Positions 42,446 through 51,725 are shown, counted from the first letter of the stretch. The stretch is DNA of 64,000 bases from Paenibacillus bouchesdurhonensis (GCF_900155685.1 NZ_LT732548.1:195898-259897); one strand, 5' to 3'. Program-made: numbers and translations. The notes: a model not told the origin generated them from the sequence alone.

Positions 42446-43135
42446 ATGAAATATGGCAAGGTTGTCCATGGCCGATTGGTCAGGCGTGTAAATCGATTCA
42501 TTGCCGAGGTTATTATTGATGGGCTTAAGGAACAGGTACATATCAAAAATACCGGCCGCTTAAAGGAGCTGCTTCAACCGGAGGCGGAAGTCTTGCTGGA
42601 ACGGAGTGATAATCCGAATCGCAGGACAAGGTATTCACTGATCGCCGCCGCTAAACATGGTGCTTGGGTTAATATTGATTCTCAAGCTCCGAATACAGTT
42701 GCCTTTGAGGCGTTTAAAGAGGGGAGGATCAAGGAATTTGGCGGATTGCCTTCGATAAGAAGGGAAGTTGCTTATAAGAATTCCCGATTTGATCTTTATG
42801 TTGAACAAGATGGTAGGAAGGGATTTGTAGAAGTTAAAGGCGTAACCCTTGAGAGCAATGGAATAGCGTTGTTTCCAGATGCGCCGACCTCCAGGGGAAC
42901 GAAACATGTATTGGAATTGATCCAAGCTATACATGAAGGCTACTCTGGTACAATCCTGTTCGTTGTACAAATGAAAGGCTGCCACGCCTTTATGCCCAAC
43001 CGTGAAATGGATCCTGCCTTTGCGAATGCTTTATTGGAGGCGTCGCGTCATGGGGTGCAGATTCTGGCCTATGACTCGATTGTTAAAGAAGATGAGCTGA
43101 TCCTGGATCAGGTGCTTCCAGTTTATTTATATTAG
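42446..43135 (+). CDS. sfsA: SfsA, DNA/RNA nuclease family (sugar fermentation stimulation protein)
   Basis: 229 residues from ATG 42446 after GAAGGTGA; ten more residues upstream are open but lack a site. An OB-like N-terminal part (LVRRVNRFIAEVIIDG, HIKNTGRLKELL) is followed by a PD-(D/E)xK-type nuclease core (RFDLYVEQDGRKGFVEVKGVTL) and FPDAPTSRGTKHVLELI. Known homologues bind DNA and may cleave nucleic acid. Physiological role unsettled. Confidence 0.9.
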   Translation: MKYGKVVHGRLVRRVNRFIAEVIIDGLKEQVHIKNTGRLKELLQPEAEVLLERSDNPNRRTRYSLIAAAKHGAWVNIDSQAPNTVAFEAFKEGRIKEFGGLPSIRREVAYKNSRFDLYVEQDGRKGFVEVKGVTLESNGIALFPDAPTSRGTKHVLELIQAIHEGYSGTILFVVQMKGCHAFMPNREMDPAFANALLEASRHGVQILAYDSIVKEDELILDQVLPVYLY

Positions 43136-43155
43136 AAGTTTGGAATATTAGCGAA

Positions 43156-43184
43156 TTGACATTGTTTTTCGAAGTAACTATAAT
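43156..43184 (+). promoter_or_regulatory. consensus sigma-A promoter of the Rrf2 gene
   Basis: TTGACA (43156-43161), 17-nt spacer, TATAAT (43179-43184): a perfect match to consensus. It lies inside the upstream extension of the reading frame, so the true start must be the ATG at 43207. Confidence 0.85.
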
Positions 43185-43193
43185 GGTTACAAC
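43171..43193. promoter_or_regulatory. candidate Rrf2 operator 1 (autoregulation)
   Basis: GAAGTAAC-N7-GTTACAAC, overlapping the -10 box. Bases 43176-43193 read in reverse match 43674-43691 at 17 of 18 positions. Confidence 0.6.
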
Positions 43194-43206
43194 GGTGGTG
43201 ATACAA

Positions 43207-43623
43207 ATGAAGCAAATTAGTACGCGCTTTTCAATTGCAGTGCATGCCCTGTCCTTAATTGCCATGAGCCCGAATGACTGTACTGGAGATTTCATTGCGG
43301 GGAGCGTTAATACGAATCCCGTGATTATCCGAAGAATTATTGGGATGTTAAAAAAGGAGGGGTTAGTAGACGTCCGCCCAGGGGTAGGCGGCGCTTCTTT
43401 GCTTAAAAGTCCCGACCAAATTACACTCCTTGATGTTTACCGTGCTGTGAACGCGACGGAGAAGGATCAATTGTTCCGCATTCATGATGAGCCCAATATC
43501 AAGTGCCCGGTTGGACGGAATATTGAACATGTCCTGCAGACGGAGCTGAGAGACGCCCAATCCGTCATGGAGCAAAGGCTGGCTCAGACTACTTTGGATG
43601 ATCTAATTATTAAATTTCAATAG
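43207..43623 (+). CDS. Rrf2-family transcriptional regulator (YwnA-like)
   Basis: 138 residues from ATG 43207, after GGTGGTGAT. The winged-helix core is RFSIAVHALSLIA, VNTNPVIIRRIIGMLKKEGLVDVRPGVGG. One Cys near residue 28 (NDCTG) and one in the C-terminal part (IKCPVG) could serve as redox sensor; the three-Cys Fe-S set of IscR is absent. It resembles B. subtilis YwnA, which also sits beside an NAD(P)-binding protein gene. Matching dyads at its own promoter and before the NmrA-like gene point to repression of both. Confidence 0.85.
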   Translation: MKQISTRFSIAVHALSLIAMSPNDCTGDFIAGSVNTNPVIIRRIIGMLKKEGLVDVRPGVGGASLLKSPDQITLLDVYRAVNATEKDQLFRIHDEPNIKCPVGRNIEHVLQTELRDAQSVMEQRLAQTTLDDLIIKFQ

Positions 43624-43673
43624 ACCACAAATCATCTTTGAATAACGTCGATAGACGTTTTTCTTATACACCA

Positions 43674-43696
43674 GTTGTAACCACTATAGTTATAAC
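43674..43696. promoter_or_regulatory. candidate Rrf2 operator 2 (NmrA-like gene)
   Basis: GTTGTAAC-N7-GTTATAAC, a near-perfect dyad, 34 bp before the ATG at 43730. It overlaps a possible TATAGT -10 box (43685-43690) with TTCTTA 18 nt upstream. Confidence 0.6.
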
Positions 43697-43729
43697 TAGT
43701 CAAATTACAACTAAAACGGAGGAATCAAA

Positions 43730-44590
43730 ATGAAAATTTTAGTGACAGGCGCAACAGGCAAACTGGGATCAAAAGTGGTAAATACACTCCTGCAAACCGT
43801 ATCGGCAGATCAACTGGCGGTTAGTGTTCGCAATCCGGAGAAAGCAACAGAGTTAAAAAGACTCGGCATCGAAGTTCGACAGGGGGATTTTGATCATCCA
43901 GATACATTGGATGCTGCATTCTCCGGAATTGACCGCTTGTTGATCATTTCTGCAGACGGGGACAACGAAACAAGAATTCGTCAACACGGAAATGCGGTGG
44001 ATGCCGCAAAGCGTGCCGGAGTAAAGTTCATTGCTTATACTAGCGTAGCAAACGCAAGGGAGAGCAAGAATTTCCTAGCTCCGACTCACAAAGCAACAGA
44101 AGAAATGATTTTGGCAACAGGCATTCCTTACTCCTTCTTGCGCAATAACTGGTATCTGGAAAATGAATTGTCGACCATCCAAGGCGTATTGGCAGGAGCA
44201 CCATGGGTAATATCGGCAGGCTCCGGAAAAGTAGGCTGGGCAGTTCAGCAGGACTATGCGGACGCAGCAGCGGCAGTTCTTACAGGAAAAGGGCATGAGC
44301 ATACGACCTATGAGTTGTCTGGTAAACTGCTTACGCAGGAGGAATTCGCATCCATGCTTGGAACCGTCCTCGGCAAGCAAGTTCCCGTGCAGCAGGTGGA
44401 CGATACGGCTTACGGCAACATCATGAAGGAAGCGGGTGTGCCGGACTTCGTCATCCCGATGCTCGTTGAGATTCAAAAGGGCATTCGGGAAGGCACATTG
44501 GAGGTCGAAAGCAATGATTTTGAAAAGCTGCTCGGTCGTCCGCTTACTTCGATTCATGAAGCGCTGAATGAACTGGTTAAGGATAACTGA
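43730..44590 (+). CDS. NmrA-like NAD(P)-binding oxidoreductase (QOR2/YtfG type)
   Basis: 286 residues, ATG after CGGAGGA. GATGKLGSKV at the N-terminus is the dinucleotide-binding motif; SVRNPEKA gives an Arg typical for NADPH; SFLRNNWYLEN lies in the substrate region. Relatives such as E. coli YtfG are NADPH:quinone oxidoreductases. Control by the adjacent Rrf2 protein suggests induction by quinones or other electrophiles. Confidence 0.87.
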   Translation: MKILVTGATGKLGSKVVNTLLQTVSADQLAVSVRNPEKATELKRLGIEVRQGDFDHPDTLDAAFSGIDRLLIISADGDNETRIRQHGNAVDAAKRAGVKFIAYTSVANARESKNFLAPTHKATEEMILATGIPYSFLRNNWYLENELSTIQGVLAGAPWVISAGSGKVGWAVQQDYADAAAAVLTGKGHEHTTYELSGKLLTQEEFASMLGTVLGKQVPVQQVDDTAYGNIMKEAGVPDFVIPMLVEIQKGIREGTLEVESNDFEKLLGRPLTSIHEALNELVKDN

Positions 44591-44616
44591 TTATACATGA
44601 TAAAATAAAGAATTTT

Positions 44617-44659
44617 AAAAGACGACCCTTCTGAGTCTGAAATAGAAAGGTCGTCTTTT
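44617..44659 (+). terminator. terminator of the NmrA-like gene
   Basis: AAAAGACGACC (44617-44627) pairs with GGTCGTCTTTT (44649-44659), symmetrical and therefore able to work in both directions. Confidence 0.75.
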
Positions 44660-44893
44660 AGTTGCAGCTGTCATATTTTGCGACAAGGCATCAATCTTTA
44701 ATTCTAATTAGCTAAAATTTATCATATTATAGTAAATAAATATTTAAAACTATCAATAATATTGTTACACTAGGATCAGATAATAATCGATCCAGAAAAG
44801 GTGTGTGACTAGGTTCCGCCTGGCTTGCTGTGACGCCTATGCAGGAGCGCCTACATCCTTTCTGCAAATTTTAGCATATAAGGGACGGTAAGA
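44660..44893. other. upstream region of mqo
   Basis: AT-rich for 120 bp, then a GC-richer stretch (44800-44870) that can fold: GCAG and CTGC pair around GAGCGCCTACATCCTTT. It may be a leader. No known riboswitch was recognised. Confidence 0.3.
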
Positions 44894-46399
44894 ATGAGTA
44901 ACAGACAAAATACAAATGTTATCTTAATTGGTGCCGGAATTATGAGTGCAACTTTGGGAACGCTGCTGAAGGAATTAGTACCGGATTGGGAAATTACAGT
45001 GTTTGAGAAGCTTGCAAGTGCAGGAGAGGAAAGCTCTAACGAATGGAATAATGCAGGTACGGGGCATGCCGCGCTGTGCGAGCTTAACTACACCACCGAG
45101 AAATCGGACGGATCGGTAGATATTAGCAAAGCGATCAAAATTAATGAGCAATTTCAGGCTTCCATGCAGTTTTGGTCTTATTTAGTGAACAGCAGTCTGA
45201 TTCGCAATCCGCGGGATTTTATCGCACCATTGCCTCATATGAGCTTTGTGCAGGGAGAGCAGAATGTAATGTTTTTGAAGAAGCGTTTTAAAGCGCTATC
45301 AAGAAACCCTCTGTTTCAGGAAATGGAGTTTTCGGAGAACCGGGAGAAGTTGATGGAATGGATTCCGCTGATGATGAAAAACCGCCTACCCAATGAGCCT
45401 ATAGCGGCAACGAGAATGGAATGTGGAACGGATGTCAACTTTGGCGCTTTGACGCGATTATTGTTTGATCACTTAAAGAATAATGATGTCGATATAAAAT
45501 ATAAACATAGCGTAGAACAACTTAAACGCACCAGCGATGGCTTGTGGGAACTGAAAGTACGGAAGGTCGATAGCGGCACCGTCTTACGTCAAACTGCTAA
45601 ATTCGTTTTTATCGGCGGCGGGGGAGGGAGTCTCCATTTACTGCAAAAATCCGGTATTCCGGAAGGAAAGCATATCGGAGGATTCCCGGTCAGCGGAATA
45701 TTTATGGCGTGCAATAATCCAGACGTCGTTGCGCAGCATCATGCCAAAGTATACGGAAAGGCTAAGGTGGGTGCACCGCCGATGTCGGTTCCACATCTGG
45801 ATACAAGATATATCGACAACAAAAAGTCGTTGTTGTTTGGGCCGTTTGCCGGCTTCTCGCCAAAGTTTCTGAAATCCGGTTCCATGTTCGATTTAATCAC
45901 CTCCGTAAAACCGGATAATCTCGTTACGATGTTATCGGCTGGCGCGAAGAATGTTCCATTGACCAAATACTTGATCCAGCAAGTAATGTTATCGAAGGAA
46001 AAACGGATGGAAGAGCTGCGGGAATTTATCCCGAACGCCAACATCGAGGATTGGGATCTGGTAGTGGCCGGCCAACGTGTGCAGGTGATTAAAGACACGG
46101 ATGCCGGCAAAGGCACGCTTCAATTCGGTACGGAAGTCATTTGTTCTGCCGACGGCTCGATCGCCGCATTGCTCGGCGCTTCTCCGGGGGCATCCACCGC
46201 AGTGTCTGTCATGCTTGAGGTCATTACCAAATGCTTCCCCCAGCATATCGAAGCATGGGAACCGAAAATCAAGGAAATGATACCCTCGTACGGCGTGTCC
46301 TTATTAGAACACCCAGCTCTTATCCGAGAGCTGCATGAATCAACATCGAGGGCGCTTGCTCTTGGTGGTGAAGGCCTTTCGGTTGAGCTGCATGCATAG
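44894..46399 (+). CDS. mqo: malate:quinone oxidoreductase
   Basis: FAD-dependent, membrane-associated oxidation of malate to oxaloacetate with electrons to the quinone pool (TCA cycle). 501 residues, typical length. Motifs: [17 protein letters not shown] for [68 protein letters not shown] and [15 protein letters not shown] near the end. ATG 44894 follows AGGGACGG. Single-gene unit ended by a shared hairpin. Confidence 0.95.
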   Translation: MSNRQNTNVILIGAGIMSATLGTLLKELVPDWEITVFEKLASAGEESSNEWNNAGTGHAALCELNYTTEKSDGSVDISKAIKINEQFQASMQFWSYLVNSSLIRNPRDFIAPLPHMSFVQGEQNVMFLKKRFKALSRNPLFQEMEFSENREKLMEWIPLMMKNRLPNEPIAATRMECGTDVNFGALTRLLFDHLKNNDVDIKYKHSVEQLKRTSDGLWELKVRKVDSGTVLRQTAKFVFIGGGGGSLHLLQKSGIPEGKHIGGFPVSGIFMACNNPDVVAQHHAKVYGKAKVGAPPMSVPHLDTRYIDNKKSLLFGPFAGFSPKFLKSGSMFDLITSVKPDNLVTMLSAGAKNVPLTKYLIQQVMLSKEKRMEELREFIPNANIEDWDLVVAGQRVQVIKDTDAGKGTLQFGTEVICSADGSIAALLGASPGASTAVSVMLEVITKCFPQHIEAWEPKIKEMIPSYGVSLLEHPALIRELHESTSRALALGGEGLSVELHA

Positions 46400-46500
46400 C
46401 TCTATTCTAGGAAAAGGTAAGATCATTGATGCAGAGAAGGGCATCATAGAATATACGATTATGTGGTCAGCGTTATAATTATGATGCGGTGTAACTGAAA

Positions 46501-46538
46501 AGAGAGACGACCAGCGGTTTTCGCACGGTTGTCTCTCT
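46501..46538. terminator. bidirectional terminator between mqo and the CofE-like gene
   Basis: AGAGAGACGACC (46501-46512) pairs with GGTTGTCTCTCT (46527-46538) with one wobble; convergent genes on both sides. Confidence 0.6.
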
Positions 46539-46577
46539 GTTTGAGTTAGGGATTATTTCTTAGCCAATGCTAGCCCA

Positions 46578-47768
46578 TTACTTTGTAAAGTTATCAAAAT
46601 AGCCTTGGATATAGACGATCGGCGTACCTTTATCCCCGCTTCCCGAGGTCAGGTCGGAGAGGGAGCCGATGAGATCCGTAAGCTTTCTAGGCGTAGTGCC
46701 TTGGGCTTCCATCGAGCCGACAAGGTCATCATTTTTATTGCTAATGTATTCCGAGATGGCCTGCTTAAGCTCGTCGCCGCTTAAATCAGCAAAGTTGTTA
46801 TCCGCGAGATATTTCAGCTTGATTTCATTTGGTGTTCCATCAAGCCCTGAAGTGTAAGCTGGAGATACAACTGGATCAGCCAGCTCCCATATTTTCCCCA
46901 CAGGATCTTTGAAGGCACCATCACCATAAATCATGACTTCCACGTTTTTACCGGTCTTCTCTTTAAAAATCTGCTGGATCTTATCGACAGTCGGCTGGCA
47001 GTTGCGTGGAAAGAGCTTAATTTCATCCTCCGTAGACTTATTAGACCCCAACAGGCCGTACTCTTCATTAAATCCGCTGTTATCAATGGATTCTGCTAGA
47101 ATATCGCCCAGACTATATATTTTCTCCCCGCCATTTGCTTTGAGAATTCTAGCTGTTCTTAAACGGGAATGGATGTCGCAAGTCAATACATTTTTGGTAT
47201 GGTCTAGAATGGTCTTCGGGTTGTTGGAGAAAATAACCTCGCATTCCGCACCTTGTTCTTCCACTAATGATTTATAGTAATCAATATAGTCTATGCCTGT
47301 AAACGTATGCTTATTGTAGCCAAAGAGCTCGCGGAATTGCGCTTCTGTCAGAACATCGGTCCAGGGATTGACGCCTTTTTCGTCAAGCATGTCGAGATCG
47401 ACTAAGTGATTTCCCACCTCATCGGATGGATAGCTCAGCATGAGCACGATCTTCTTAACCCCTTTGGCAATGCCACGGAGACAGACAGCAAAGCGATTTC
47501 GGCTTAAAATAGGAAAAATAACGCCGACCGTTTCGTCGCCGAATTTGGACTGAACATCTTTGGCAATATGGTCGATCGTCGCGTAATTGCCTTGTGCGCG
47601 GGCGACGATGGATTCTGTGATCGAAACAATATCTTTATCTTGGATTGGGAAGCCCTCAACTTGAGCGGCTTGCAGCACGCTATCTACAACGATATTCTCT
47701 ATATTATCCCCTCGCTTGATGATTGGGCAACGGAGACCTCTAACTACTGTTCCAACTACTCTTTCCAA
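46578..47768 (-). CDS. coenzyme F420-0:L-glutamate ligase (CofE)-like protein
   Basis: 396 residues from the TTG at 47768, placed 9 nt after AAGGAG (47778-47783 on +); an ATG at 47834 in the same frame lies before that site. The N-terminus LERVVGTVVRGLRCPIIKRGD and VSITESIVARAQGNYATIDHIA match the CofE fold; the C-terminal ~200 residues extend it (MIYGDGAFKDPVGKIWELADP). Firmicutes of this kind do not make F420 as far as is known, so this long form is likely a gamma-glutamyl ligase for another substrate. Divergent from a LysR regulator. Confidence 0.8.
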   Translation of the reverse strand: MERVVGTVVRGLRCPIIKRGDNIENIVVDSVLQAAQVEGFPIQDKDIVSITESIVARAQGNYATIDHIAKDVQSKFGDETVGVIFPILSRNRFAVCLRGIAKGVKKIVLMLSYPSDEVGNHLVDLDMLDEKGVNPWTDVLTEAQFRELFGYNKHTFTGIDYIDYYKSLVEEQGAECEVIFSNNPKTILDHTKNVLTCDIHSRLRTARILKANGGEKIYSLGDILAESIDNSGFNEEYGLLGSNKSTEDEIKLFPRNCQPTVDKIQQIFKEKTGKNVEVMIYGDGAFKDPVGKIWELADPVVSPAYTSGLDGTPNEIKLKYLADNNFADLSGDELKQAISEYISNKNDDLVGSMEAQGTTPRKLTDLIGSLSDLTSGSGDKGTPIVYIQGYFDNFTK

Positions 47769-47860
47769 AACATTCAGCTCCTTAGGATGATAAAGTTTAT
47801 CTACATTATCTAACCACCTACTTGTAATATACATCAGTGAAGTGGTATAAGTTAAATTAA

Positions 47861-47873
47861 TATATCGAATATA
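47861..47873. promoter_or_regulatory. LysR-type T-N11-A box
   Basis: TATATCGAATATA is a 5-3-5 inverted repeat of the T-N11-A form, midway between the divergent CofE-like and LysR genes. Two GGTATAAG direct repeats flank it. Confidence 0.45.
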
Positions 47874-47892
47874 GGGTATAAGGTGTGGTTAT

Positions 47893-48783
47893 ATGATAAG
47901 CAAATTAGACTTATACAAAGTTTTCAATAAGGTCGCGAAGAGCGCAAGCTTTTCCAAAGCAGCTAAAGAGCTGTATATGACCCAACCGGCGGTTAGTCAG
48001 GCAATCATGCAGCTAGAAAAGGATTTAAATACACGACTCTTTAATCGGACGCCTAAAGGGGCATCTTTGACTGATGAAGGGAGTCTGCTTTTTGAATACG
48101 TAAATTCAGCCATGAATCTGCTGCAGACGGGGGAGGAAAAGATACTAGAATTCCAAAACTTAACGGCCGGCGAATTGAAAATTGGTGTAGGGGATACGAT
48201 TTCCAGGTATTTCCTGCTCCCTTATTTGGAGGCCTTCCATAATAAATACCCTAATATTAAATTTAATATTGTAAATGGGACGACTTTAGAACTTTGTTCG
48301 ATTTTAAAATCAGGCGAGGTAGACATTTCTATATGCAACCTGCCCATTGACGATTCCTCATTGGAAGTGAGACCCTGCTTTGATATCCAGGATACGTTTG
48401 TTTATGGAGAGAGGTTTGCGGAAATCCTGTCTCAGCCGATCAGTCTTCAGGAATTAGTGAAGCTACCGCTGATATTTCTGGAAACGAAATCAAATTCCCG
48501 AATTTATGTCGAGGACTATATGATCTCGAAGGGGATCAAGATTGCGCCAGAGTTTGAATTGGGATCACATGACTTATTATTGCAGTTTGCCAAGATTAAC
48601 TTAGGAGTCGCGTGTGTGACACGGGAGTTCTCCCAAGAATATCTATCGAAGGGGTTACTATATGAAGCTCAACTGTTAGAGGATATTCCCGGGAGGAGTA
48701 TAGGCGTATGCAATATAAAAAGCGTGTCCCTATCGCCGGCGGCCACAAAATTCGTCGAGCTATTGGAAAATAAGCAAGCATAA
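47893..48783 (+). CDS. LysR-family transcriptional regulator
   Basis: 296 residues. N-terminal winged helix (FNKVAKSASFSKAAKELYMTQPAVSQAIMQLEKDL) with a normal linker helix, then a type 2 periplasmic-binding-like effector domain (TAGELKIGVGDTISRYFLLPYLEAF). Divergently transcribed from the CofE-like ligase, the usual arrangement of a LysR activator and its target; the T-N11-A box between them supports this. Effector unknown. Confidence 0.92.
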   Translation: MISKLDLYKVFNKVAKSASFSKAAKELYMTQPAVSQAIMQLEKDLNTRLFNRTPKGASLTDEGSLLFEYVNSAMNLLQTGEEKILEFQNLTAGELKIGVGDTISRYFLLPYLEAFHNKYPNIKFNIVNGTTLELCSILKSGEVDISICNLPIDDSSLEVRPCFDIQDTFVYGERFAEILSQPISLQELVKLPLIFLETKSNSRIYVEDYMISKGIKIAPEFELGSHDLLLQFAKINLGVACVTREFSQEYLSKGLLYEAQLLEDIPGRSIGVCNIKSVSLSPAATKFVELLENKQA

Positions 48784-48785
48784 AT

Positions 48786-48815
48786 AGCTATCTATTCCAT
48801 TGAGAATAGATAGCT
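48786..48815 (+). terminator. terminator of the LysR gene
   Basis: AGCTATCTATTC, loop CATTGA, GAATAGATAGCT, then TTAACTT. A 12-bp perfect stem with a weak U-tract; may also serve the convergent phzF-like gene. Confidence 0.6.
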
Positions 48816-48992
48816 TTAACTTCATTAAGGGGCTGGAGAGCTTCGTCTTCGCCATCTTCGCCATTATAGCGTGCCCTTTGGCGTGCGCTGCACGAACTTC
48901 TTGAAATTAGGAACGTCGGGGACTCGCTTGTGGTGAGTGAGAAGCTTTTTATCGCTGATGATCCACGTATGGCTGGATGAGTTTTTGCGGCA

Positions 48993-49865
48993 CTACAGCC
49001 ATTCGCCCTTGGCGACGAGGAATACCTGCCCACCCACGTTGATATCGTAAGCGCCGCCACGCATTGCTGCATCGATGTGCAGGAGGGAAGGGCGGCCAAC
49101 AGCGTATCCTTGCTCCACGCGAAGCCGAATCTCGCTACTCCCCAGGAATTCGTGCTTTAACAGGTAGCCTGCCAGATTTCCGTTGGCGCTGCCGGTAGCG
49201 GGGTCTTCATAGTATCCCGTATCATTGACGAATACCCGTACATGCAAATCATTCTGCTCATAAAGTGTTTCAGCCGTAAACACAAGGAGATTCGCATTTG
49301 CCACATCATTCAGGAACGCCTTATATTTTCTAGGGTCAATGGCACAGGCTTGAGCAGCCTCCAGGCTTCTTAAAGGGACAATGACGGATGGTAGGCCTGT
49401 GGAGGAGACATGAATCGGGAACCGCGTATCAATCTCTTTAATATTAATTTGAAGCAAATCAGCAATTATCGCGGGTTCAAGCGCATCCCCAAAAGCAGGC
49501 TGCTTCTGCTTCATCCATAGCTCATGATCCGAATCTTCATCGATGGTTACATGAATCTGTCCCACTCCGAGATTCAGTTTAATATGTCTGCTTCGGTGTG
49601 GATCAAGCCGGTGATGAATGACAAATGCTGTTCCTAGGGAAGGATGCCCCGCAAAAGGAATTTCCATGTCCGGGGTAAAAATGCGAACAGGATAGCCGCT
49701 GTCTTCCTGTTTGTCCGACATAATAAAAGCCGTCTCGGAAAAGTTGATTTCCCTGGCAATCTGTTGCATCTCCGTCGTTGTCAGTTCCTGCCTCGGCAGA
49801 AGGACAGCAAGTTGATTGCCTTGATATTTTTGTTCCGCAAATACATCGACAATATAGAAATCCAC
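48993..49865 (-). CDS. PhzF-family isomerase
   Basis: 290 residues from GTG 49865, 9 nt after AAGGAG (49875-49880 on +); the ATG at 49874 touches that site and is less likely. Family pattern: MDFYIVDVFAEQKYQGNQLAV at the start, FSETAFI with the likely catalytic Glu at ~46, PFAGHPSLGTAF, and DPATGSANGNLAGYLL in the second half. PhzF proteins isomerise or epimerise small amino- or diene-acids; away from phenazine genes the substrate is unknown. The CdsA-like gene upstream ends 41 bp before this start, so they may be co-transcribed. Confidence 0.88.
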   Translation of the reverse strand: MDFYIVDVFAEQKYQGNQLAVLLPRQELTTTEMQQIAREINFSETAFIMSDKQEDSGYPVRIFTPDMEIPFAGHPSLGTAFVIHHRLDPHRSRHIKLNLGVGQIHVTIDEDSDHELWMKQKQPAFGDALEPAIIADLLQINIKEIDTRFPIHVSSTGLPSVIVPLRSLEAAQACAIDPRKYKAFLNDVANANLLVFTAETLYEQNDLHVRVFVNDTGYYEDPATGSANGNLAGYLLKHEFLGSSEIRLRVEQGYAVGRPSLLHIDAAMRGGAYDINVGGQVFLVAKGEWL

Positions 49866-49905
49866 AGTAAGCATCTCCTTGGATAAATGTGTTTGGGGTA
49901 TATGA

Positions 49906-50823
49906 CTACATGAAATCAAAGAAATAACGGATAACATGGAAAAATACCGGCGAGGTATAGGCAAGACTATCCACCCGGCTGAGATAGCTTATCTTGAGTT
50001 CATCCAACTTATTGTCATCGCCGATTAACAAATCCCGCTTCAGCACGGAAACTGTCAAGCTGCCGAAGAAGCCGCTCAAGCTGATCAGCATGCCCGAGAA
50101 CACCCCGAACATAGAACCAAGCGGCGTCAGATAGGGGTGAATCAGAAACGCTGTCCCGGTCGTAACCAGAAATGCGAAGGCGAACCCCTCCCAGGTCAGA
50201 TGGGGGTTGGCTGTAGGAACCACCTTGCGTTTGCCGAAATAGATCGACGCCAGATGGTGTGCCACATCATTCAGCTGTGTTAACACGACTAGAAACAATA
50301 CCAATCCGGCGCCGTATTCCGGCGTGGCAAATTGGAAGTAAGCGAGGTGGCTCAGCCCGAACACCATTAGCATAAGCCCCCACTGAGTAGAGCTGACGCT
50401 GCGCAGGAAGCCGACCGTTCCTTTGTTGATTAATCGCGGCAGCGGCAGAAATAGGAATACATAGATCGGGATAAAGATAATGAACATTCCGTACCACTCG
50501 ATGTAGATCCAGTAAAATTGCACCGGAATGGATAAATAAGCCCACAGATATAGCCTGCGGTCGGCTTTCCTGGAGCGGATCATGGAGAAGTACTCCTTCA
50601 AAGCGAAGAAGGTGAGCACCATGAGGGAGAGAAGCGACACGACCGGGTTGAACAGGGTAGCCAAACAGAAGATGACGAACATGCCCCACCAAGTTTTGAT
50701 TTTGGTGCCAATGGCCGCGTAGTCTTTGTTTGGCTGTATTTTTCTTAACACATAGTAAATGACGTGAATGGCCGATAGCGCTATAAAAATAACAGTTAAA
50801 GTGATTAGCGAGCTGTAATTCAT
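49906..50823 (-). CDS. phosphatidate cytidylyltransferase (CdsA)-like integral membrane protein
   Basis: About 305 residues, eight to nine membrane segments. The C-terminal signature region SLSGFFGSLTVSVLKRDLLIGD, then SRVDSLAYTSPVFFH, fits the CDS family, which makes CDP-diacylglycerol from phosphatidate and CTP. The usual KD..PGHGG..DR.DS stretch is altered to GDDNKLDELKISYLSRVDS, so this is a divergent paralogue rather than the housekeeping CdsA. ATG 50823 is preferred over the TTG at 50838. Confidence 0.8.
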   Translation of the reverse strand: MNYSSLITLTVIFIALSAIHVIYYVLRKIQPNKDYAAIGTKIKTWWGMFVIFCLATLFNPVVSLLSLMVLTFFALKEYFSMIRSRKADRRLYLWAYLSIPVQFYWIYIEWYGMFIIFIPIYVFLFLPLPRLINKGTVGFLRSVSSTQWGLMLMVFGLSHLAYFQFATPEYGAGLVLFLVVLTQLNDVAHHLASIYFGKRKVVPTANPHLTWEGFAFAFLVTTGTAFLIHPYLTPLGSMFGVFSGMLISLSGFFGSLTVSVLKRDLLIGDDNKLDELKISYLSRVDSLAYTSPVFFHVIRYFFDFM

Positions 50824-50923
50824 TGCCAATACCACCAACCTATCATGAGGTAGGATCTCCCACGGGGGCGATCATATGTTATTATGAAGGAACAATTCAA
50901 TTTTGATAAGGGGAATATCGTAA

Positions 50924-51469
50924 ATGGCAGCTGATCGATCGGTTTTTATTTTGCTTACGAATACCGGGACGCTTTTTACGAAGATCATAAAAGGTTATAC
51001 GAGAGCGCCATACAATCACGCTTCGATATCCTTCAACCGGGAGCTGTCGGAGATGTACAGCTTCGGAAGGAAGAATCCCAACAACCCGCTGAACGGGGGG
51101 TTCGTGAAGGAGGATATTAAGACAGGGACTTTCAGCAAATACCCGAATACGACCTGTGTCATTTATGAGCTTAAGGTATCGGAACGCGAAGTGGAGAAGA
51201 TGAAGCGGGTACTGCATATCTTTATTCGCAGCCGCAATAAATATCTATATAACATTCTGGGCGTAGTTGGTATCGCTCTGAAGGAACCTGTGGAATTTAG
51301 CAACTCCTACTTTTGTTCGCAATTCGTTGCGGAAATACTGGACAGGTCAGGCATCAAGCTGTGGAACAAGCTGCCGGCTCTCGTGACGCCGGATGATTTT
51401 CGGCAGAGCGACCGACTTCATTTAATCTATGAAGGAAAATTAAGCGAGTATGGGCCGGAGCGGTTGTAA
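50924..51469 (+). CDS. papain-like (permuted NlpC/P60, YiiX-type) protein
   Basis: 181 residues, ATG after AAGGGG. NHASISFN holds the likely catalytic His, SNSYFCSQFVAEIL the likely Cys; the His-before-Cys order is that of the permuted papain fold (YiiX/YebB/LRAT-like). No signal peptide. Relatives are thought to cleave amide or thioester links in lipids or peptidoglycan. The gene is divergent from the CdsA-like gene, which hints at lipid work, but that is only context. Confidence 0.7.
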   Translation: MAADRSVFILLTNTGTLFTKIIKGYTRAPYNHASISFNRELSEMYSFGRKNPNNPLNGGFVKEDIKTGTFSKYPNTTCVIYELKVSEREVEKMKRVLHIFIRSRNKYLYNILGVVGIALKEPVEFSNSYFCSQFVAEILDRSGIKLWNKLPALVTPDDFRQSDRLHLIYEGKLSEYGPERL

Positions 51470-51521
51470 ATTGAACAGTGTGCCTTGCTCCAATTGCGGC
51501 AATAAGCATATTTAATGGGTG

Positions 51522-51551
51522 AAACCGTACTTGAACTGGGGTACGGTTTTT
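51522..51551 (+). terminator. intrinsic terminator
   Basis: AAACCGTAC (51522-51530) pairs with GTACGGTTT (51541-51549), followed by T. Ends the papain-like gene. Confidence 0.75.
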
Positions 51552-51725
51552 GGCTATTTCTAAAGCGAGGAAATTGGAATGGAGGAAATAAGTTTTCCTG
51601 GAAAGTGTGCTGTTTATGCGTGCAAGGTTTGTCGAATCAGGGTAAACTGTAAATCTAGATGTTAAATGAAGAAGAGTGAATTCGTAAAGAGATGAGTTAG
51701 ATGGATCACTGGAAGGAGTCAGGAA

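Noticed and set aside
48864-48992. Protein-like stretch after the phzF-like stop on the minus strand (WIISDKKLL, FKKFVQRTPKGTL)
   Set aside because: Open for about 40 codons in the same frame as phzF but without a start or ribosome binding site; could be a gene fragment, not identifiable.
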